Shown piece after piece: positions 35,201-47,800 of a stretch of DNA of 64,000 nucleotides; the first letter of the stretch is position 1; the number at the start of each line of letters is the position of its first letter. The notes under the pieces were generated by a model. The model was not told the origin of the DNA, did no database searches, and saw nothing but the letters and a program-made list of their open reading frames with translations. A program made the translations under genes and the position numbers. Source of the DNA: Hymenolepis diminuta (lineage: Eukaryota; Platyhelminthes; Cestoda; Cyclophyllidea; Hymenolepididae); NCBI GenBank assembly GCA_900708905.1, contig CAADRB010000006.1:1018049-1082048 (forward strand). The letters run 5' to 3'.

Positions 35201-36390
35201 CTATGTTGAACACTAAATAAATGTATTTTTGGTAAATTTTTCAAATTAAAAAATGGCCAGAACTTCCGTTATAAACTGATGTAAACGAATGAAAAAAGTT
35301 GCTCTTGATAACCGACTATTGGTGCAAGTTTACCTATTCGACTTCGCAACTGAGCTCAAAACGAAAGAAATGTTTCTAGGTTACTTAGGTCTCAAAATCT
35401 TTCCGATAAAGGGCTTTTAATTGTGACTAGTTTTAAGCAAGAAAACCATATCCCTATAATTGTTAGTTTTGAAATCTTCACTTATTCTCGTCAAAGTGGT
35501 TATTTTGGTACCATTCTTCGACACAATTGACTGAATAAATTGTAAGCTATGCTAACTTTTGAAATAATGACGGTAAAATAATCTTAACGACTAGGTTTCG
35601 GTTTAGTGGAAATATCAGAATTTAGTAGAAGCTGTTTTTGTTAGATTTTATTTGGATCTAAGTGTGATAATCAGAAAGCACAAAAATGCTATCAATGCTA
35701 TGCGTCATTGAAATGTTATTTTATACTGAAATTGCATTATATATATATATAGCCTATTAGTGTAGCCATTTTACTGTATAGTTGAGCAGAAGAAATCTGT
35801 AGTTTAAATATTTTATTTGCTTGTTTTTGACAGGCCATTGTATTGGGAAAAGTATGTTAGCGATGCGTCGTATTCCTTTATGGTTTATCATTCCGTTTCA
35901 TAACGTGAGTACTCACTATTGTGACTTGGTTCCTCCATCGAACGGTCATTTCTTCTACCATACCTCACCGCAGATCTGTGCTTAATCGACTACGGAAATA
36001 GTTGCAAACTAGCCGCTATATCACCAGTAGTAATCATGATTTCAATGATTTATTAAGACTCTGAGATGTTAGAATGAATTGAAGCCTAATATGGAGGTGA
36101 GCCGGTCCAGTCTCTTATCAATTGAGATGAATGAACGGCAGAATTTTGGAGTAATTTGTTACCTTCATTTAGGCGATAAGTAGGTACTATGTTTCTGTCC
36201 AACTTTTTGTCAGCCTAAAGAATTATGCCAGTTCCGGCTTTTTAAGTCCTATAATACCCTAGACGTTGAAAATTATAATAAAAAATTTAGCTAACCATCC
36301 TTTTAATTATCATTTTTAGATGAGCCTTGGGTTTGGGATGTTCCTCATCGAGAACCTGATTCCCATGGCAGTACATGGAGCCCCGAATGA
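17261..36390 (+). CDS. TDP1: Tyrosyl-DNA phosphodiesterase 1 with N-terminal PBZ finger, 14 exons
   Basis: Nuclear repair enzyme that hydrolyses the 3'-phosphotyrosyl bond left by trapped topoisomerase I. Exons: 17261-17301, 17337-17593, 18389-18432, 18502-18557, 18622-18718, 18796-18830, 18896-18988, 19894-20043, 23346-23424, 25248-25394, 30827-31050, 33197-33308, 33883-33955, 36320-36390; 492 residues, phases consistent. The first catalytic motif is THHTK with H176 and K178, then N196 (VVIHTANQ). The second is PHIKSY with H387 and K389, then N410 ([10 protein letters not shown]). Family blocks include [15 protein letters not shown] and the C-terminal EPWVWDVP. Before the core, C35, C41, H48 and H54 form a PBZ (APLF-type) zinc finger replacing the unstructured N-terminus of human TDP1 (608 residues). 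All introns are GT-AG except the last, GC-AG. The exon 12 donor (GTTGGT, 33309) is the least certain junction. Confidence 0.96.
17302..17336 (+). other. 35-nt intron 1 of TDP1
   Basis: It starts GTAATT and ends GTTTCAG and restores phase from AG to A (Arg14). The shortest intron in the window, close to the minimal intron class seen in tapeworms. Confidence 0.85.
17439..17447 (+). other. PBZ zinc-finger core in TDP1 exon 2
   Basis: The finger is C-x5-C-x6-H-x5-H at residues 35-54, with [15 protein letters not shown] and FKEYSH. It fits the published PBZ pattern of [K/R]xxC, a YG step, a CYR step and an aromatic residue two before the last His. Such fingers bind poly(ADP-ribose) made by PARPs at DNA breaks. 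The coordinates given mark the NPD triplet inside the finger; the whole finger spans about 17398-17457. Confidence 0.85.
19200..19300 (+). repeat. Possible SINE-like trace in TDP1 intron 7
   Basis: A GGTTAGCTGGTAATGTGGC block followed by GGGGAACTCAATACCC looks like the A- and B-box parts of the tRNA-like family seen elsewhere here, but the body is not recognisable. The weakest member listed. Confidence 0.3.
20044..23345 (+). other. TDP1 intron 8 (3302 bp)
   Basis: GTGAGT donor and TTTGTTAG acceptor. Contains a minus-strand SINE copy (22215-22325) and a (TA) run at 23048-23059. No exon-like frame beyond chance was found. Confidence 0.8.
22215..22325 (-). mobile_element. tRNA-derived SINE, decayed copy 3
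   Basis: On the minus strand the A-box-like ATGGTGTAACGGTGCAC (reverse complement at 22298-22314) is followed by AGAGGTCATGAATTT at the B-box place. The body is short and poorly preserved. Lies in TDP1 intron 8, antisense to the gene. Confidence 0.6.
23700..23840 (-). mobile_element. tRNA-derived SINE, decayed copy 4
   Basis: The clearest tRNA-like head of the family on the minus strand: AGTAGAGCAGT (A box, reverse complement at 23821-23831), GTCTGGCAAGG in the anticodon region, GAGGTCACGAGATCAATTCC (B box, 23777-23789). The body block TGGTTAATTCTGG follows. Antisense to TDP1. Confidence 0.7.
24905..25085 (+). mobile_element. tRNA-derived SINE, decayed copy 5
   Basis: GCAGTCTGCATGTCTGACAA and then GGGCACGGGTTCCATAG (B box about 24974-24984) align with copy 7 near 28.7 kb (GCGGTCTGCATGCC). 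The body has the GGTTAATTGTACTGA block and a TTTAAGTTTTCC block. In TDP1 intron 9, sense orientation. Confidence 0.6.
25690..25850 (-). mobile_element. tRNA-derived SINE, decayed copy 6
   Basis: Minus-strand head CGTGCTCGCCTGAGAAGGTT then ACGGATTCGAAAC (B box, reverse complement at 25806-25818). The body has GCGGAATGGCTAACC, GGAATGGCAGAATTCGAGCC and CTCTCACCAAGGAGGCCCC, in the same order as copies 1 and 8. Antisense to TDP1. Confidence 0.7.
28680..28800 (+). mobile_element. tRNA-derived SINE, decayed copy 7
   Basis: A-box-like TGGATGAGCGGTCTGCATG (28688-28706) and B-box-like GTTTTCGATGCCC (about 28725-28737). The body then has TGGCCATAATGTC and TCTCTCTTCCC. Sense orientation within TDP1 intron 10. 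Confidence 0.65.
30299..30338. repeat. Two overlapping perfect palindromes
   Basis: An 18-bp perfect palindrome (30299-30316, centre AGATCT) overlaps a 24-bp perfect palindrome (30315-30338, centre TTTAAA). Both are built from a repeated TTTAATC/GATTAAA unit. Read on one strand the region can fold into alternative hairpins. Confidence 0.9.
31051..33196 (+). other. TDP1 intron 11 (2146 bp)
   Basis: GTATGT donor and CTTTTAG acceptor. A small frame at 31459-31644 ends in a basic run ([11 protein letters not shown]) and is bracketed by TATTGCAG at 31481 and GGTAGAT at 31635, so it could be spliced as an exon, but it matches no family and TDP1 does not need it. A short hairpin (CCGGGAT and ATCCCGG) lies at 31279-31306. 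Confidence 0.75.
34838..35279 (+). mobile_element. Internally deleted mariner element (442 bp)
   Basis: The left end (TTACGTTGTAACAGAAG then TTCTGTCC) and the reverse complement of the right end (TCAGTTTATAACGGAAG then TTCTGGCC) match at most positions over about 27 bp, as terminal inverted repeats do. A TA flanks the left end; at the right end the expected TA appears as TG with another TA two bases on, so the target site is blurred. Between the ends lie the start of a mariner transposase and the last few codons (NGDYVEH then stop), with the middle and the whole catalytic domain missing. It lies in TDP1 intron 13 in sense orientation. It cannot make an active transposase. Confidence 0.85.
35003..35188 (+). 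pseudogene. Mariner transposase N-terminal fragment (HTH)
   Basis: Sixty-one open codons starting [20 protein letters not shown] match the N-terminal helix-turn-helix region of mariner (SETMAR-like) transposases, which bind the element's inverted repeats; [11 protein letters not shown] is the typical end of this domain. The family is about 340-350 residues long with a D,D34D catalytic core, all of which is absent here. The frame then runs into a stop; the C-terminal remnant (35187-35216) is in a different frame. Confidence 0.85.
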
Positions 36391-36414
36391 CTTATTATTG
36401 CTTTTGACAAAATT

Positions 36415-36420
36415 AATAAA
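36415..36420 (+). promoter_or_regulatory. Poly(A) signal of TDP1
   Basis: AATAAA 25 bases after the TDP1 stop codon, implying a very short 3' UTR. Another AATAAA lies near 36571. Confidence 0.7.
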
Positions 36421-39400
36421 ATGTTTTTCTTCCAGTATCTGGCTCTTTCATATTTTTGCTTTGTCGGGTATCATCAGAATTTGCATTATAGTTGACCGTG
36501 GATGTAATCTAGTGAGCTCTGCTATGCTAAAACATCTTTGCTAGGGTCAACTTATTACTCCTGGCTAGTATAATAAACAAATGGTTAGGTATATCATGAC
36601 TAACCATTCAGTTTAAGTAGCATTACTATCCTGAACTCACTGAAGCATCTACGAGGTTAAATTCTAGTGTCTTAGGAGGATATGTAACAATTGGTTGCTT
36701 AGATACTGCAGGGTCTAACTGAACTGCCGCTTCTTACGACCCTTGCCACAAAATGAAGAGTAGGACAGGACAGTGGCTAGCAGGATTTATTTAGATAAGG
36801 ACCAGAGATCAAGGTGGAATGATGCAGCCGAACAGTCACTGAGCCGTAGCAACGTTTGTTCAAGGGCCGTTTAGGTGACTTAAGCTAATTAAAGGAAATA
36901 ACTTGAGGACGGACGATGGTTCTCCATGAAAAACTTGAAATCACAGAATGTTTAAATGCGCTCCAAGTGTCACGGTGGTCTTGGTAATAAATTTGAAATC
37001 GAGATTTGGGTTTCAGATATGATTAGAAATGACCAGGGGAAAAGTTTAGTTTGAGAAAAATTTAAGATACGTAGTCACTACAGAGGAATTTGAGCTATAG
37101 AACATTTGCATTGTCGAGAGTTATTCTTTTGGTATTCTGAATTTGTTTCCTACTTCCAATTAACCATATTTTCATTGATATACTCTCATTACATTTAGCC
37201 ATGTTTAGGTGCTTTTTCTTGTCCAAAATCTGTAAAGCTTTATTTTACTTAATGAGTACTTTTTGGTATCAAGTTGTACTTGCAGAGTTTCATATAGACC
37301 TTGACTCGTAAATTATGTAAGCTCTGTGCGTCTGATGTTTGAAACATGCGCTCAAAAACGATCATTTACGAAGAAGATGGTCCTCTGAATTGTTCATACA
37401 CTCACTTTAAAAAAAATCAAGAGGTACTTTTACAGATATTGCTAGTAATGATTATCAGTGATATAACAAAACATTGTGCAATTGCTACGAATGTGGACAC
37501 GTATTCGAAAATAGGTAATTAATATATTACAAGATGGAATGGAAAAACTATGCCAGGGTTTAGTCGGATAGAGTCTTACTGTGTCTGTTCTGTAACTTTT
37601 ATCATTGAGTGTTCTGTTTTCTGTGTAAATTATTTAGATGAGGATTTAATGAGGTTGACTGGGTAGTTTTTGACACTTCAAGCCAAAATTAGTTAGTAAA
37701 AATGCATCATAAGTATTGAGCCAATATATAAATTATCAGTATGAAGTTAAGTTTACGTTTGAGCAAGTTTGTCATGAATATTGATGCCGGAAACGAAATG
37801 TTTTGATATAATTTCCTCAACAAAGGAATTTCTATCAGCTTAGGAAAAAATATAACCTAGTATTCTTAACGGCGATGTAATCTACGAGATATTTCATGTC
37901 AATTTTGTCAATGTCAAATTAAAAACATATCAAGTATCACAGCTGAAATCTGTGTTGATAATAGCGTGTTATTATAGCTATGCGGGCGGATTTATTTTAA
38001 CTAACCCGACTTTAAGTTTCCGACATTCCCTTGGCTAAAACTCAATTATAACTAGTTCGGGAAGTATATAATTGATGGTGAAAGAAAAGTGAACACAGTC
38101 CTCACTTCTCTCTCTTATATCCATAATATTGAAGACAATACGTCCTATGAAAGACATTTGTGTGAAATATACAAACGGACCATTATATTATTTTGATATG
38201 CTCAATGACGTTCAGCTGTTGGCGTTTCCCTGATCTTTTACATTAAAATCATGTAGGCCGCTTAAAATTATGTGAGATAGTTCTGTTTTCTCAACCACCC
38301 ATTAATTCCGTTTTGTACAAGTTGAATCCTAAAGTTAAATGAAATAAGATAATGATACTCTGATTTTATTTCCAAAATCCACAGATCCCCTTTCTTTATA
38401 ATTTATTCTACTTATCTTTACTCCATTCTAGTTGCTTTCTCAGAATGATAAGTTACAAAAAATTCTTCTAATTTTAAATAATTAATATTTCTATAAACTA
38501 TATTTTAAAATCGTCCTTAAATTGCCAGTTTTCTTACAAATTATTATGCCAAAAAATATTCTTCTGCTTGACATTAGGGAAACTACTAAGAACACAATTA
38601 AAAATACTCAAACGCAATGAAAAATATTTTAAATACTGAATTCTTACAGGTCTTTAGTCATGAAGAATTATTTGTGGGAAAGGCTTGCAGAACGGTCATC
38701 ATTTTGCGTTTTTGTTTGAGGTTGAAGGTAACTACCCCTTAAGGGATTACATTCTTCATTTTTCGGAAGACCAAAAACTCAGTATCTTGCCTTTAAAAGC
38801 AAAAATTTTCCACAAACAATCTAATGCAAAATATTTCGGGAGATAGAAGAATTATTTTCGCTCAAAAAGGGCACTTTTACTTATGAGCTTTGGTTGAGAA
38901 ATACGCAATATTTTAATAAAAAATTTCTATAACAATCGGAAAATAGCCGTAGCAACCGAAGTCGTATGATAATAGTTGTCAGATTAAGATGACAACCCAC
39001 CGTGTGAAAAATCAGTACCTAATATCTTAGGAGATAGTTCAAAATGGTTAAAATTTGTTTTAACTAAAATGGGACGACTTTGTGATCCATTTTGAATCAG
39101 GGTATCAGAAATGAGTAAATAATTTTCAACAAATATTTATTTTTCTCTCTGATCGTCCTTCAAATACTCGAGAATTTATTTTAGATGATCCAATTTCTCT
39201 ACATTTGTGAATTTAGAATGATTTTAAAGTTATGACAAAAATGTATTGACTAAGAAAATCAGAAGTAGAAAATTAATTTAAAGCAAGTAATGTATATATA
39301 TTTTTTCACAATGCATTAATTTGATCTGCCTCCAAATTAAGCAAATAAACTACTTTATGCAAACATAGGTAATATTATTAAAAATTAAGGAAATTGAGAA

Positions 39401-41640
39401 GAACGGTGGTGAAGCAAGAGAACGCGAGGGCCATCAACCATGAATCTAAAAATCAATTTTTGTGGGATTGCACGGGCAAAACGTTGAGTAAAGACGGGAG
39501 AAGCGAGAAAAAATCGATATCCAACAACTGCGACTTCTCAATGTGAGGAGTAGAGAGGGCGAGGAGTAAAATACGGTGATTGCGCTCAGTTTAAGCAAGC
39601 ATAAAAACGCAAAAATTTATTTGACATTGCAAAGGTCTGAATCAACTTGTTTTTTAAAAAATAACTTCGAGAATCATTCAGAAGACAGTCCATCATTTAA
39701 AACTTTTATTGATTTGGTTTATTGATATAACTATCTAGCTGACAATAACGCTTCACATTTGACTAGCAATTCTCAATTGGGAATTAAGACCGAAGAAAAT
39801 CACGACCACTAAAATTGCATGGTTCGGGCTCATGAATAATTCTCAAATCTACTTTTCGCCTGCTTCAACTAATATTGTTTGAAGGGCAAGGTTTCAATAC
39901 TTTTTTTAGTGCAAGGTAACATAATGGACTCAACTAGACTGTTGTCATTAAAAAAATTATAAATTAACGCTAAAAATGATTCATTTACAAGTTATCTGCA
40001 ATACTCTTAAACAGTTAAAATAATACATAGATTTGAAGTTTTTGGCTAGATAAAACCCTTATCGACTTAATAAACTCATTTTACTTACCCCTATTCCGTT
40101 ACTAAATGCAGTTTGAAACCGGTGCATTCAAGATCTTCCACTATTATTCTCTCTAGACACTAATATTTACTGTAAATTTTATGGTAAAAGGTATCCGAAC
40201 CCTGGGAATACTAAAACAGTCCAATATGGGTTAGGGAGAAGGCATTAAGTATTAGTAGCAATAAAGTTAGGGTATTTGAGAAGCCTCTTTGATTTTGCTT
40301 CATGATTAGATAAGCTCAAGGCTCATCGAATATTTGGTTATTTGGATGATTAGTTAATTATGACAACTTCATTTTTTCTAATAACAAAGAGTCATTTCAG
40401 GATTTCAAAGCAGCAGGGTTCTAAGGGTTTTTTTAAATGATCTCAAATAATAATAAAGTAGAAAATTCAAATTTATTTCATTTTTATTCTTTAAAATTTT
40501 AATGCAGGTAAAAGAACTACTCAGGTGTTGGAAATTAGTAAATACTTATCTTTTAATACTTTAAATAAGGCATATCTAAGAGCTCTCTTTGACCTACTAA
40601 GAAATAAACTAAAACCTTAAATTCCTCGTCACCTATTATTATAGAAAAGGGAAAGTTAAAACCTTTAAAATAAGTATGTGAGTAATAAAGTTCTAAATAT
40701 CAGTTGAAGAAGTACGATCAATGAACAATTTAAACGAATTCTTAGGACATTAAAATTCTTAATGGTCGCGTTTCATGAATTTTAACTTTCTCATGTTTTT
40801 ATTATTACTAGTACTGTCTACAGTTATATCAAAAAATGAATTTTAATTGCGCAAAACTGTTCAAATTGAAAAATTCAAACAAATAATATTGGTTATGGGA
40901 TCAAGAGATGCTGAAGGCAACGCCAAGACATCAAAGAGTCCTACATGTTCAGATTTTACTAATGAGTAGCTCATCTTCTAGATTGGAAAAAATGCCTTAA
41001 TATTTAATACTTCACTTCAAATTTTTCTTCCACTGGTTGAGAAGACAAAATGATCCTACATGACATTCGATAGCTTACAGTCATTGCGTAACGAAGTTGA
41101 GATAGGTATCAAATTTCTTGTTTCAGTTTTATCAGCTTTAAATGTTATGCTTATTTTGGAAGATTATGTTTATAGGGCAATTTTTGGTAAATGAAAATTT
41201 CCGTTTTTTGATATTTTATGAAGTTATGAGATGATTATTTGCCGTTCCAATTCCAAAAAGACAAATGCTGGAGGGGAGGGGGGAGGGGCTCAAATAATTA
41301 TCCCTCTTTTATTAATATATATTAAAGCAATACATATGTTGAAATCAGAAGATTTTATATACACTTAGAGTCAAAAGAGAGTAGATTTATAATATTCATC
41401 GTTTTTGACAATTACTCAAATCTTTTTGTTTTAACGCTCACAATCTTCTTCAACCGCATTCTTTGAATTTTATTGAATACTTCTAATCAGTTATCAGGTA
41501 ATTAAACAATTGAGAGCAATTGATCAATCTTCGGAATGTTAATTTAATAACATGTAGATAACTTCGGATAATCGCATATGACGGTTTTAAAATTTGTTAA
41601 GTGAGAATAAATGCTGGAAACTTTATCAATATCATTGATA

Positions 41641-41891
41641 CCTGACGATGAAGACTTATTTCATCAAGTTAAGTGTGTGGATGATATTCCACCTTTTTGC
41701 CCAAAAAATTATTAAAGCAACGCTTGTTATTACATTTGCAATGGCTGCAAAAGTTTTAAGTGGGGGACTTTCAACGGCTTTAGCTGAAAGGAAAGAAAGC
41801 CGAAAGTGTCATATTTTGATCCTGAATTTAAAGCAAATTTTTATTTGTGTACTTTCCTGACTCAAATGCGATCATTTTGCAGTGCAAAAAT
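41641..41891 (+). pseudogene. Possible decayed coding fragment with Cys pairs
   Basis: The frame starting at 41641 reads DDEDLFHQVKCVDDIPPFC, then after a stop YYICNGCKSFKWGTF, and after a second stop PEFKANFYLCTFL. The spaced cysteines and protein-like composition suggest a degenerate zinc-binding sequence, perhaps from a mobile element. I do not recognise the family, and chance cannot be excluded in one frame of six. Confidence 0.15.
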
Positions 41892-44800
41892 TTAAAAAAA
41901 TATTATCGACCGCAGTAGAAAAATTATTTCACCATTGTTTATCCTGAACAAGAAACCGAAATTTGGTAAATAGGGTTTAGTGTGGAATAAAGAAGGCTAT
42001 CAAAAAGATAGCGCATTCAGCAATGTGGAATCAGAAACGCCAATTTACAGGATTTCTTTAGATTGAAACACATGTAGCTATTCAATTTTCTCAAAAGGTG
42101 TTCTAAAACATGATTTAAAGAAAACAAAAACAGAATAGTAAAATAACTACAAAAGATTGTTACATTGAAAAGTCTACGGATCTACGAAAAGCTAATTGAA
42201 AACTCAAAAATGTTTGCAGATTCATGGGTCTCTTTACTTTCTTCCATTCAAAGTGTTAACGATTATTTTACCAGACAAAATCTATCACTTTTTATGAATG
42301 TATATGTAAAAATTTCGACACTTTTCACTTTATTATTAAACTAGAGAGCAAATAATCTGCAATTCAGAAATAGTTATTTATTACAACATTAAAGAAAGTG
42401 CACTTTCTGTTTATCTAATTTGCACGTTAGGATCTAATTTTCTAAATAATACATTTGTTAGTACCTAAAGCATTTTGTAGTTCCAAAAAACGCAAAATTT
42501 TAGACGACTTACGTTTGTGTAAAAGTTAACATTTGAGAGAGTAAAAATTCTAAAAGGCAATCTATTAAAAATAATTAGCTGTAAAATTGTAATAAAACAA
42601 CATTTTTTAAAAAATATATCATAAATTACGTTTTTACTTTTAAAAATTTTCTAAAATTATTGTACCGTTTATAAAATGAAAAATCACAGTCTCCGCACGT
42701 ACTGATTATATTTCATTGGATCATACTCCACAAATAGTTCATTATTGATTATCTGATGCAGTAATTATGGCCAGCTAGTCATATAATGCAACCTTAAATC
42801 AAATAAATCAAAGACAAAAATTGTGGATTTAGTAAAATTATTGCTTAAATATTAATGAAAAAATGCCCAGTTTATATTTGGTTGTCTTATTGGTACGAAA
42901 CGATGAAATACGGGTATTTAATAATTCTGCTGGGGTTTTATTTTAATTCAGTCTAACGTCGTGAACGCATTATTCTCAAATATATTCTTATTTGTCTTTG
43001 TGGCGACTCAGATAGAGGAAGGCAATGCTTTCCCTAAAAAATATTTTATATTTAAGATTTTTTGACTTTTCACATTTTAATTCTCGAATCTTATATTCTC
43101 TTGTATTTGAACCGTTTCTTTACATTACTGTCTTTAATCTCTGACAAATAAAATATCCTAATATTACAAAAGTATTCCATATCCTCATATTTGTATTTGA
43201 TTAGTCTGAATTTGTGACTGCAGTAATTACTTAGGAAATCTAAGTATCGGTATTCCACTAGAAGAGCAGATTAGAACAGTTTGTATTCTAATTGTATCTT
43301 AAATTTTGTCACATCATGCTTAGTGTAATTAAAGGTAAAATGATGAAAGAGTGAATGAAGGAAGACGACCAATGTTGACATGAGATTTAATGCTGAAATT
43401 TCAAATTGTCCCAAACACTTAAATACGTTTGTTTAACGAATGAATAATCACAAGATCAAAGGAATAAATGATCTACTTTTCTCAAAAGCACACAAAATTA
43501 TTGGTTGTCTATACTAGAACACTCAATGAGAAGCGTGATTTTCGAAAGTGGCGCATTTGATTTAAGACCTATCGTAATAAAGTGACATAAACAAACAATT
43601 TATCTCTCATTTTCATATCTATTCAGCTAACAAAATCTTTTTTCTGCATATCACAGAAAATAAGATACAAATCTTTATAAATTACGTTTTACTTTATTTA
43701 TTAAATATTTTGAAAATCTTGTTCAGGCATGCGGCTCTTAATCAATGCCAAGATTAAAAGTGGGAATGGCGAATAATGGTTAATTTCACTTAGTCTAAAA
43801 ACGTATAACCATTTTACCTAAATGGTTAGACCTTTCTTTAAATCACTTTAAATGGAAATAAGTTGAATATAAACAATCGCTTCATTAGTTTATTACCATT
43901 TCTCATTGTATATCAAACCATTTTAAGATTTGCAATGCCTAAGAATTTTTTAACCTAATAAAACTCGTTGTGGAGGAGGCATCAAGAGTCCTCTTCTACC
44001 AGTCTATGAATTGGTCGAATTTTCCATAAAAATTAATTTGGAATTGGTGTTTTGAGGATTTCAATTTATAATTTGACTACTAGTTATGGCATTGAGTTGT
44101 AGTTTGGGATATTTTCTAACTTATAAATCAGATAATACAAATGAGTAATTTTTTATGTCATTTTGAAAATTTAGCCTCTTTTTTTAGCAAGATATAGCTA
44201 TATTATAGCTATAGTATATTACCTTTTATACTATACAGGCCATTATGGCTTTCTTAAGGTAAATTTAGATCTAAGCGTTCTATGGTTGATGCATAAAATT
44301 ACATAATTTTGGTAATATTCACTTCACCTAAACCTTTGTATAAGCAGAAATATTGGGCGATAGACTGGTTTTTCCTTTATATTAATATAGTAATATAATT
44401 CCAGTATCGTTTTTTAAATATATTTTGGCCCTTGTCTGCGTCTGAATTGGCAGTACTGGACATAGAAGATGAATTGTAATGACAATCTAAATAAATTTTC
44501 CTTCAGAAATGCGATGAAAAATAAATTATTGGATTCTTTGCAAAATGCTCATGTGCGTTTCATGATAAATTCTATAATTAAAGTACCAAAATTTTAACAT
44601 AATTGGCAATTTTAATTTTCACAGCCAACTTAAAATGAAATCAAAGAGAGTGTTATATTAGCGTTCTAAATATAAATATTTTTCTTTTGATCCGATAAGA
44701 GAATGACATTTTAAAAGTCGCTGTCGTCTATCTTTCTTTTAATGTACTGAAGAGATTTTTAAAATCGCACAAACACACGATTAAACAATGTCTTGAAAGT

Positions 44801-47800
44801 GATTCTATTTGTAATTTTCACTCATTGATATTATAAATTGACGTATTTTGCTTAAAATAGATTTGCTAAAATGAAAATCTCAGGTTTGGCTCATTCAACA
44901 TCTGATTTATTGCCCGAACCGCAGAAATTTTAGACTTCAATTCAAAATTAATAAAATGAATTTTCAGTTTATCTCATTTAACTGACATTGTTGTTTCCAT
45001 AACTTATCAAATCCACTTACTACTTTAAACTTTGAATAAACTAATAAAGTTAATTATATAATAATAGTGCTTAAAATGATGTGAATGAATTGCAATAAAA
45101 TTTGTTACAACATCAAAGTTCAAATTTAAGGAAATATTTGCCCTATTTGCATTAATTTAAAATTTTATGACCTTGAAAGTTCGAAAAGGCATAACGAAAT
45201 ACTAGACGCTGCCAGAATATTTTCAAAAGAATGCGAAATGGAATATTGGGTCTTTTCCACAGGTTCAAAAATAGGTCTATTCTCAATCAATGTTAACTGA
45301 TTATCTTTAAAAATTTGTTTTAGTGAAATAATTCTTTGTTATATCAGAATATGTGGATTTGATTTTTGTAGATAGACCTTCGTCTCGTTTATAACAATAT
45401 TCTTTGTTTAATTATACATTTTCATATGATTGAACTGAAGAAACCAGCCTCTGTTCTTTCACCCTTCTTTTCCTAAAAAAGATTTCAAGAATTAATATTT
45501 TTTAATAATTTTTTATCTTTAGCGTTAACTTTAACGTTTTAAAATGCTTCTGCATTTACGAAAACGAAATCAAGATCAACATTAAGAGAAGAGGTTAAAA
45601 TATCATCAGAATTTGAAAGCAGTTAGTTTAAAAAGATAGGAAGCTTTTGCTAAACAATAATAAGAGGGCACTTATTTCATTTAATTTACACTATATTTAG
45701 AACTTTTCGTTAAAAGAGAGGTCGGTAAACATTTTAGGCTCTAATTAAATACAGCAGATTCCTATTTTGTGCTATTTAAATAGTTGCGCTTTATAAATCC
45801 TAAAGATATCATTAAATAGATTCATATGGTCAAATTGATTGCCTTAGGAAATTTTTAACAAAATATTTTTCTCATTATTAATATATTGTGTCATTTCAGA
45901 TTGAAATGAACAAGTCATGTCAGCTCCATTTAATGAAAATATTGTGTACACTGAATATTTATGTATATTCTTGTGGTTAAGCTTTGAACAAATTTTTAGA
46001 AAGTAAGATACACTTTGAGCTTAACCAACTGTTTAAATGTGCAACTTTCGAATAAACCAAAAATTTTTTGCTCAGATAAATGCGGCTAAAGGCCGAATTA
46101 GCAGAGGATCACCGTATTCAAAAGTGTATTTTTGGAATTAGCATTTCAAGTTCGTTTTCTGCATTTAAATGAAACAAAAAATCCGGCTAATCAACTATTT
46201 ATGACTTAAAATAACTCACCGAATCGTTTTATGGAATCTTCGTCTTATTCAATCTTCTTCCTCATCTTAAAATATTAAAAATGTTATTAATTATTTAATG
46301 AAAAAAAGCAGATATAAGTATAACTTTCGGCAATAAAATCTTTACAAGTTTTATTACTGCATAGTCTTCTTTACACTATATAGCGATTAAAATTTGCACT
46401 GATTCCTACAATTAATATATGTCGCCAGAATATTTGAACAAATAATGTAAAGATCACTTTTAATAAGAAGATCAACTACATCATAACTTTATTTTGTAAG
46501 CCAGATCATGATTTCTGGATTTAGTTGCTAATGCTTATATTTTTTGTCACTTTCACTTTAATTTTTAATAAAATAGTTTTTTACATCAGTCTAACGGTAA
46601 AACAAGACCGAACTATCAAAGGGCTTTTAAGGCACTAAGATTTATGCATGTTTCGATAGTTTAACTGTCAGTTGTATCTTTACAGCTGAACCGACAGCTT
46701 CTATGGACACTTTATTGTCAATTTCTTTATTTTTTATTGGATAGAAAAATTGGATGAAATTTCATTTCATGAGTCTTTTCCATCCTGAAACTATATTAAT
46801 GTAATATATTTAAAATTAATTATTTATTATTTATACAATTATTTATGCAATTTGCCAAAACTCAGATTGTTTTCTCTTAAATCTAATTCAATATTTAAGA
46901 TAGCAGACTTGGGATACACGAATGAAACTTTTTGTAAAGTGTTTTACCTAAAACCTTTTGTGATAATTTAAATGCTTCGATAAAAGACCGCAAATTTTAT
47001 TAGAAAATATTGATAATAATTAAAAACACAAATTATTATAAGACGAAATTAATGTTAATTGATACTACTTATTTATTATCCAGGTTCATAATAACAAAGT
47101 AATGTATTTATAGTTTATTTAGCATGATTTCTGCAACGTATAGATTTATTTCCGTTTATACATCTGTATGATGTCTAATATTTATTAATCGGCCTGAATG
47201 CGACCTGGTGCTTTGACATTAAAGATCAACTGACCGATTTTTCGCTCTCTTTACCTTTGAAACCTCTTACAAACTATGTTCCAGTGTGTCCTGTATTAAC
47301 ATTACCTAACAGACACGTTCTTAACTTAAGCTAATTAAGTAAGTCTTGAGTGAGCGTTCCCTAATCCTGGGCGGACTCAATTCCCCACAGCTATTTTCGA
47401 AACCATTTTCGTCTGTTTATACCACTTCCACCCCCTTTTTTTCTTTTAAAGTACATAAAGCCCCTTTCACACAAATATGAAAACTAAAACAATTACCGGC
47501 TTCTACACTTCTTCATCTCCTCCCGCTCTCCTCCCATCACTTACTAACTCACTCTATTCTTCATCGTGGTTTGCTCAATAAAACTTTGGTCTGCACAACT
47601 CTGTTTCCTCTTTTAAAACAATCAATTGCTATTGTTAGCTGCCATCTCTAGTGACCACTCCCTCCATTATCTGTATTAGAATGTAATGTCATCAGTTTTA
47701 CATTGTTGCATAAAAATGTTTATTTCTTCTGTAAATCATTGATAAGATAAAATTCAATACGATATTTGCATGTTCGTTCTACTGTTCCCGAAGGAAGCAT

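Larger units (their letters stand above)
33956..36319 (+). other. TDP1 intron 13, GC-AG type, with mariner insertion
   Basis: The exon 13 end (codon GAC plus one G) is followed by GCAAGT, not GT. Only this cut leaves phase 1, which with the acceptor at 36319 gives the TDP1 C-terminus EPWVWDVP in frame. The nearby GTTTTT would put it out of frame. The 34838-35279 mariner derivative and a (TA) run at 35738-35751 lie inside. Confidence 0.85.
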
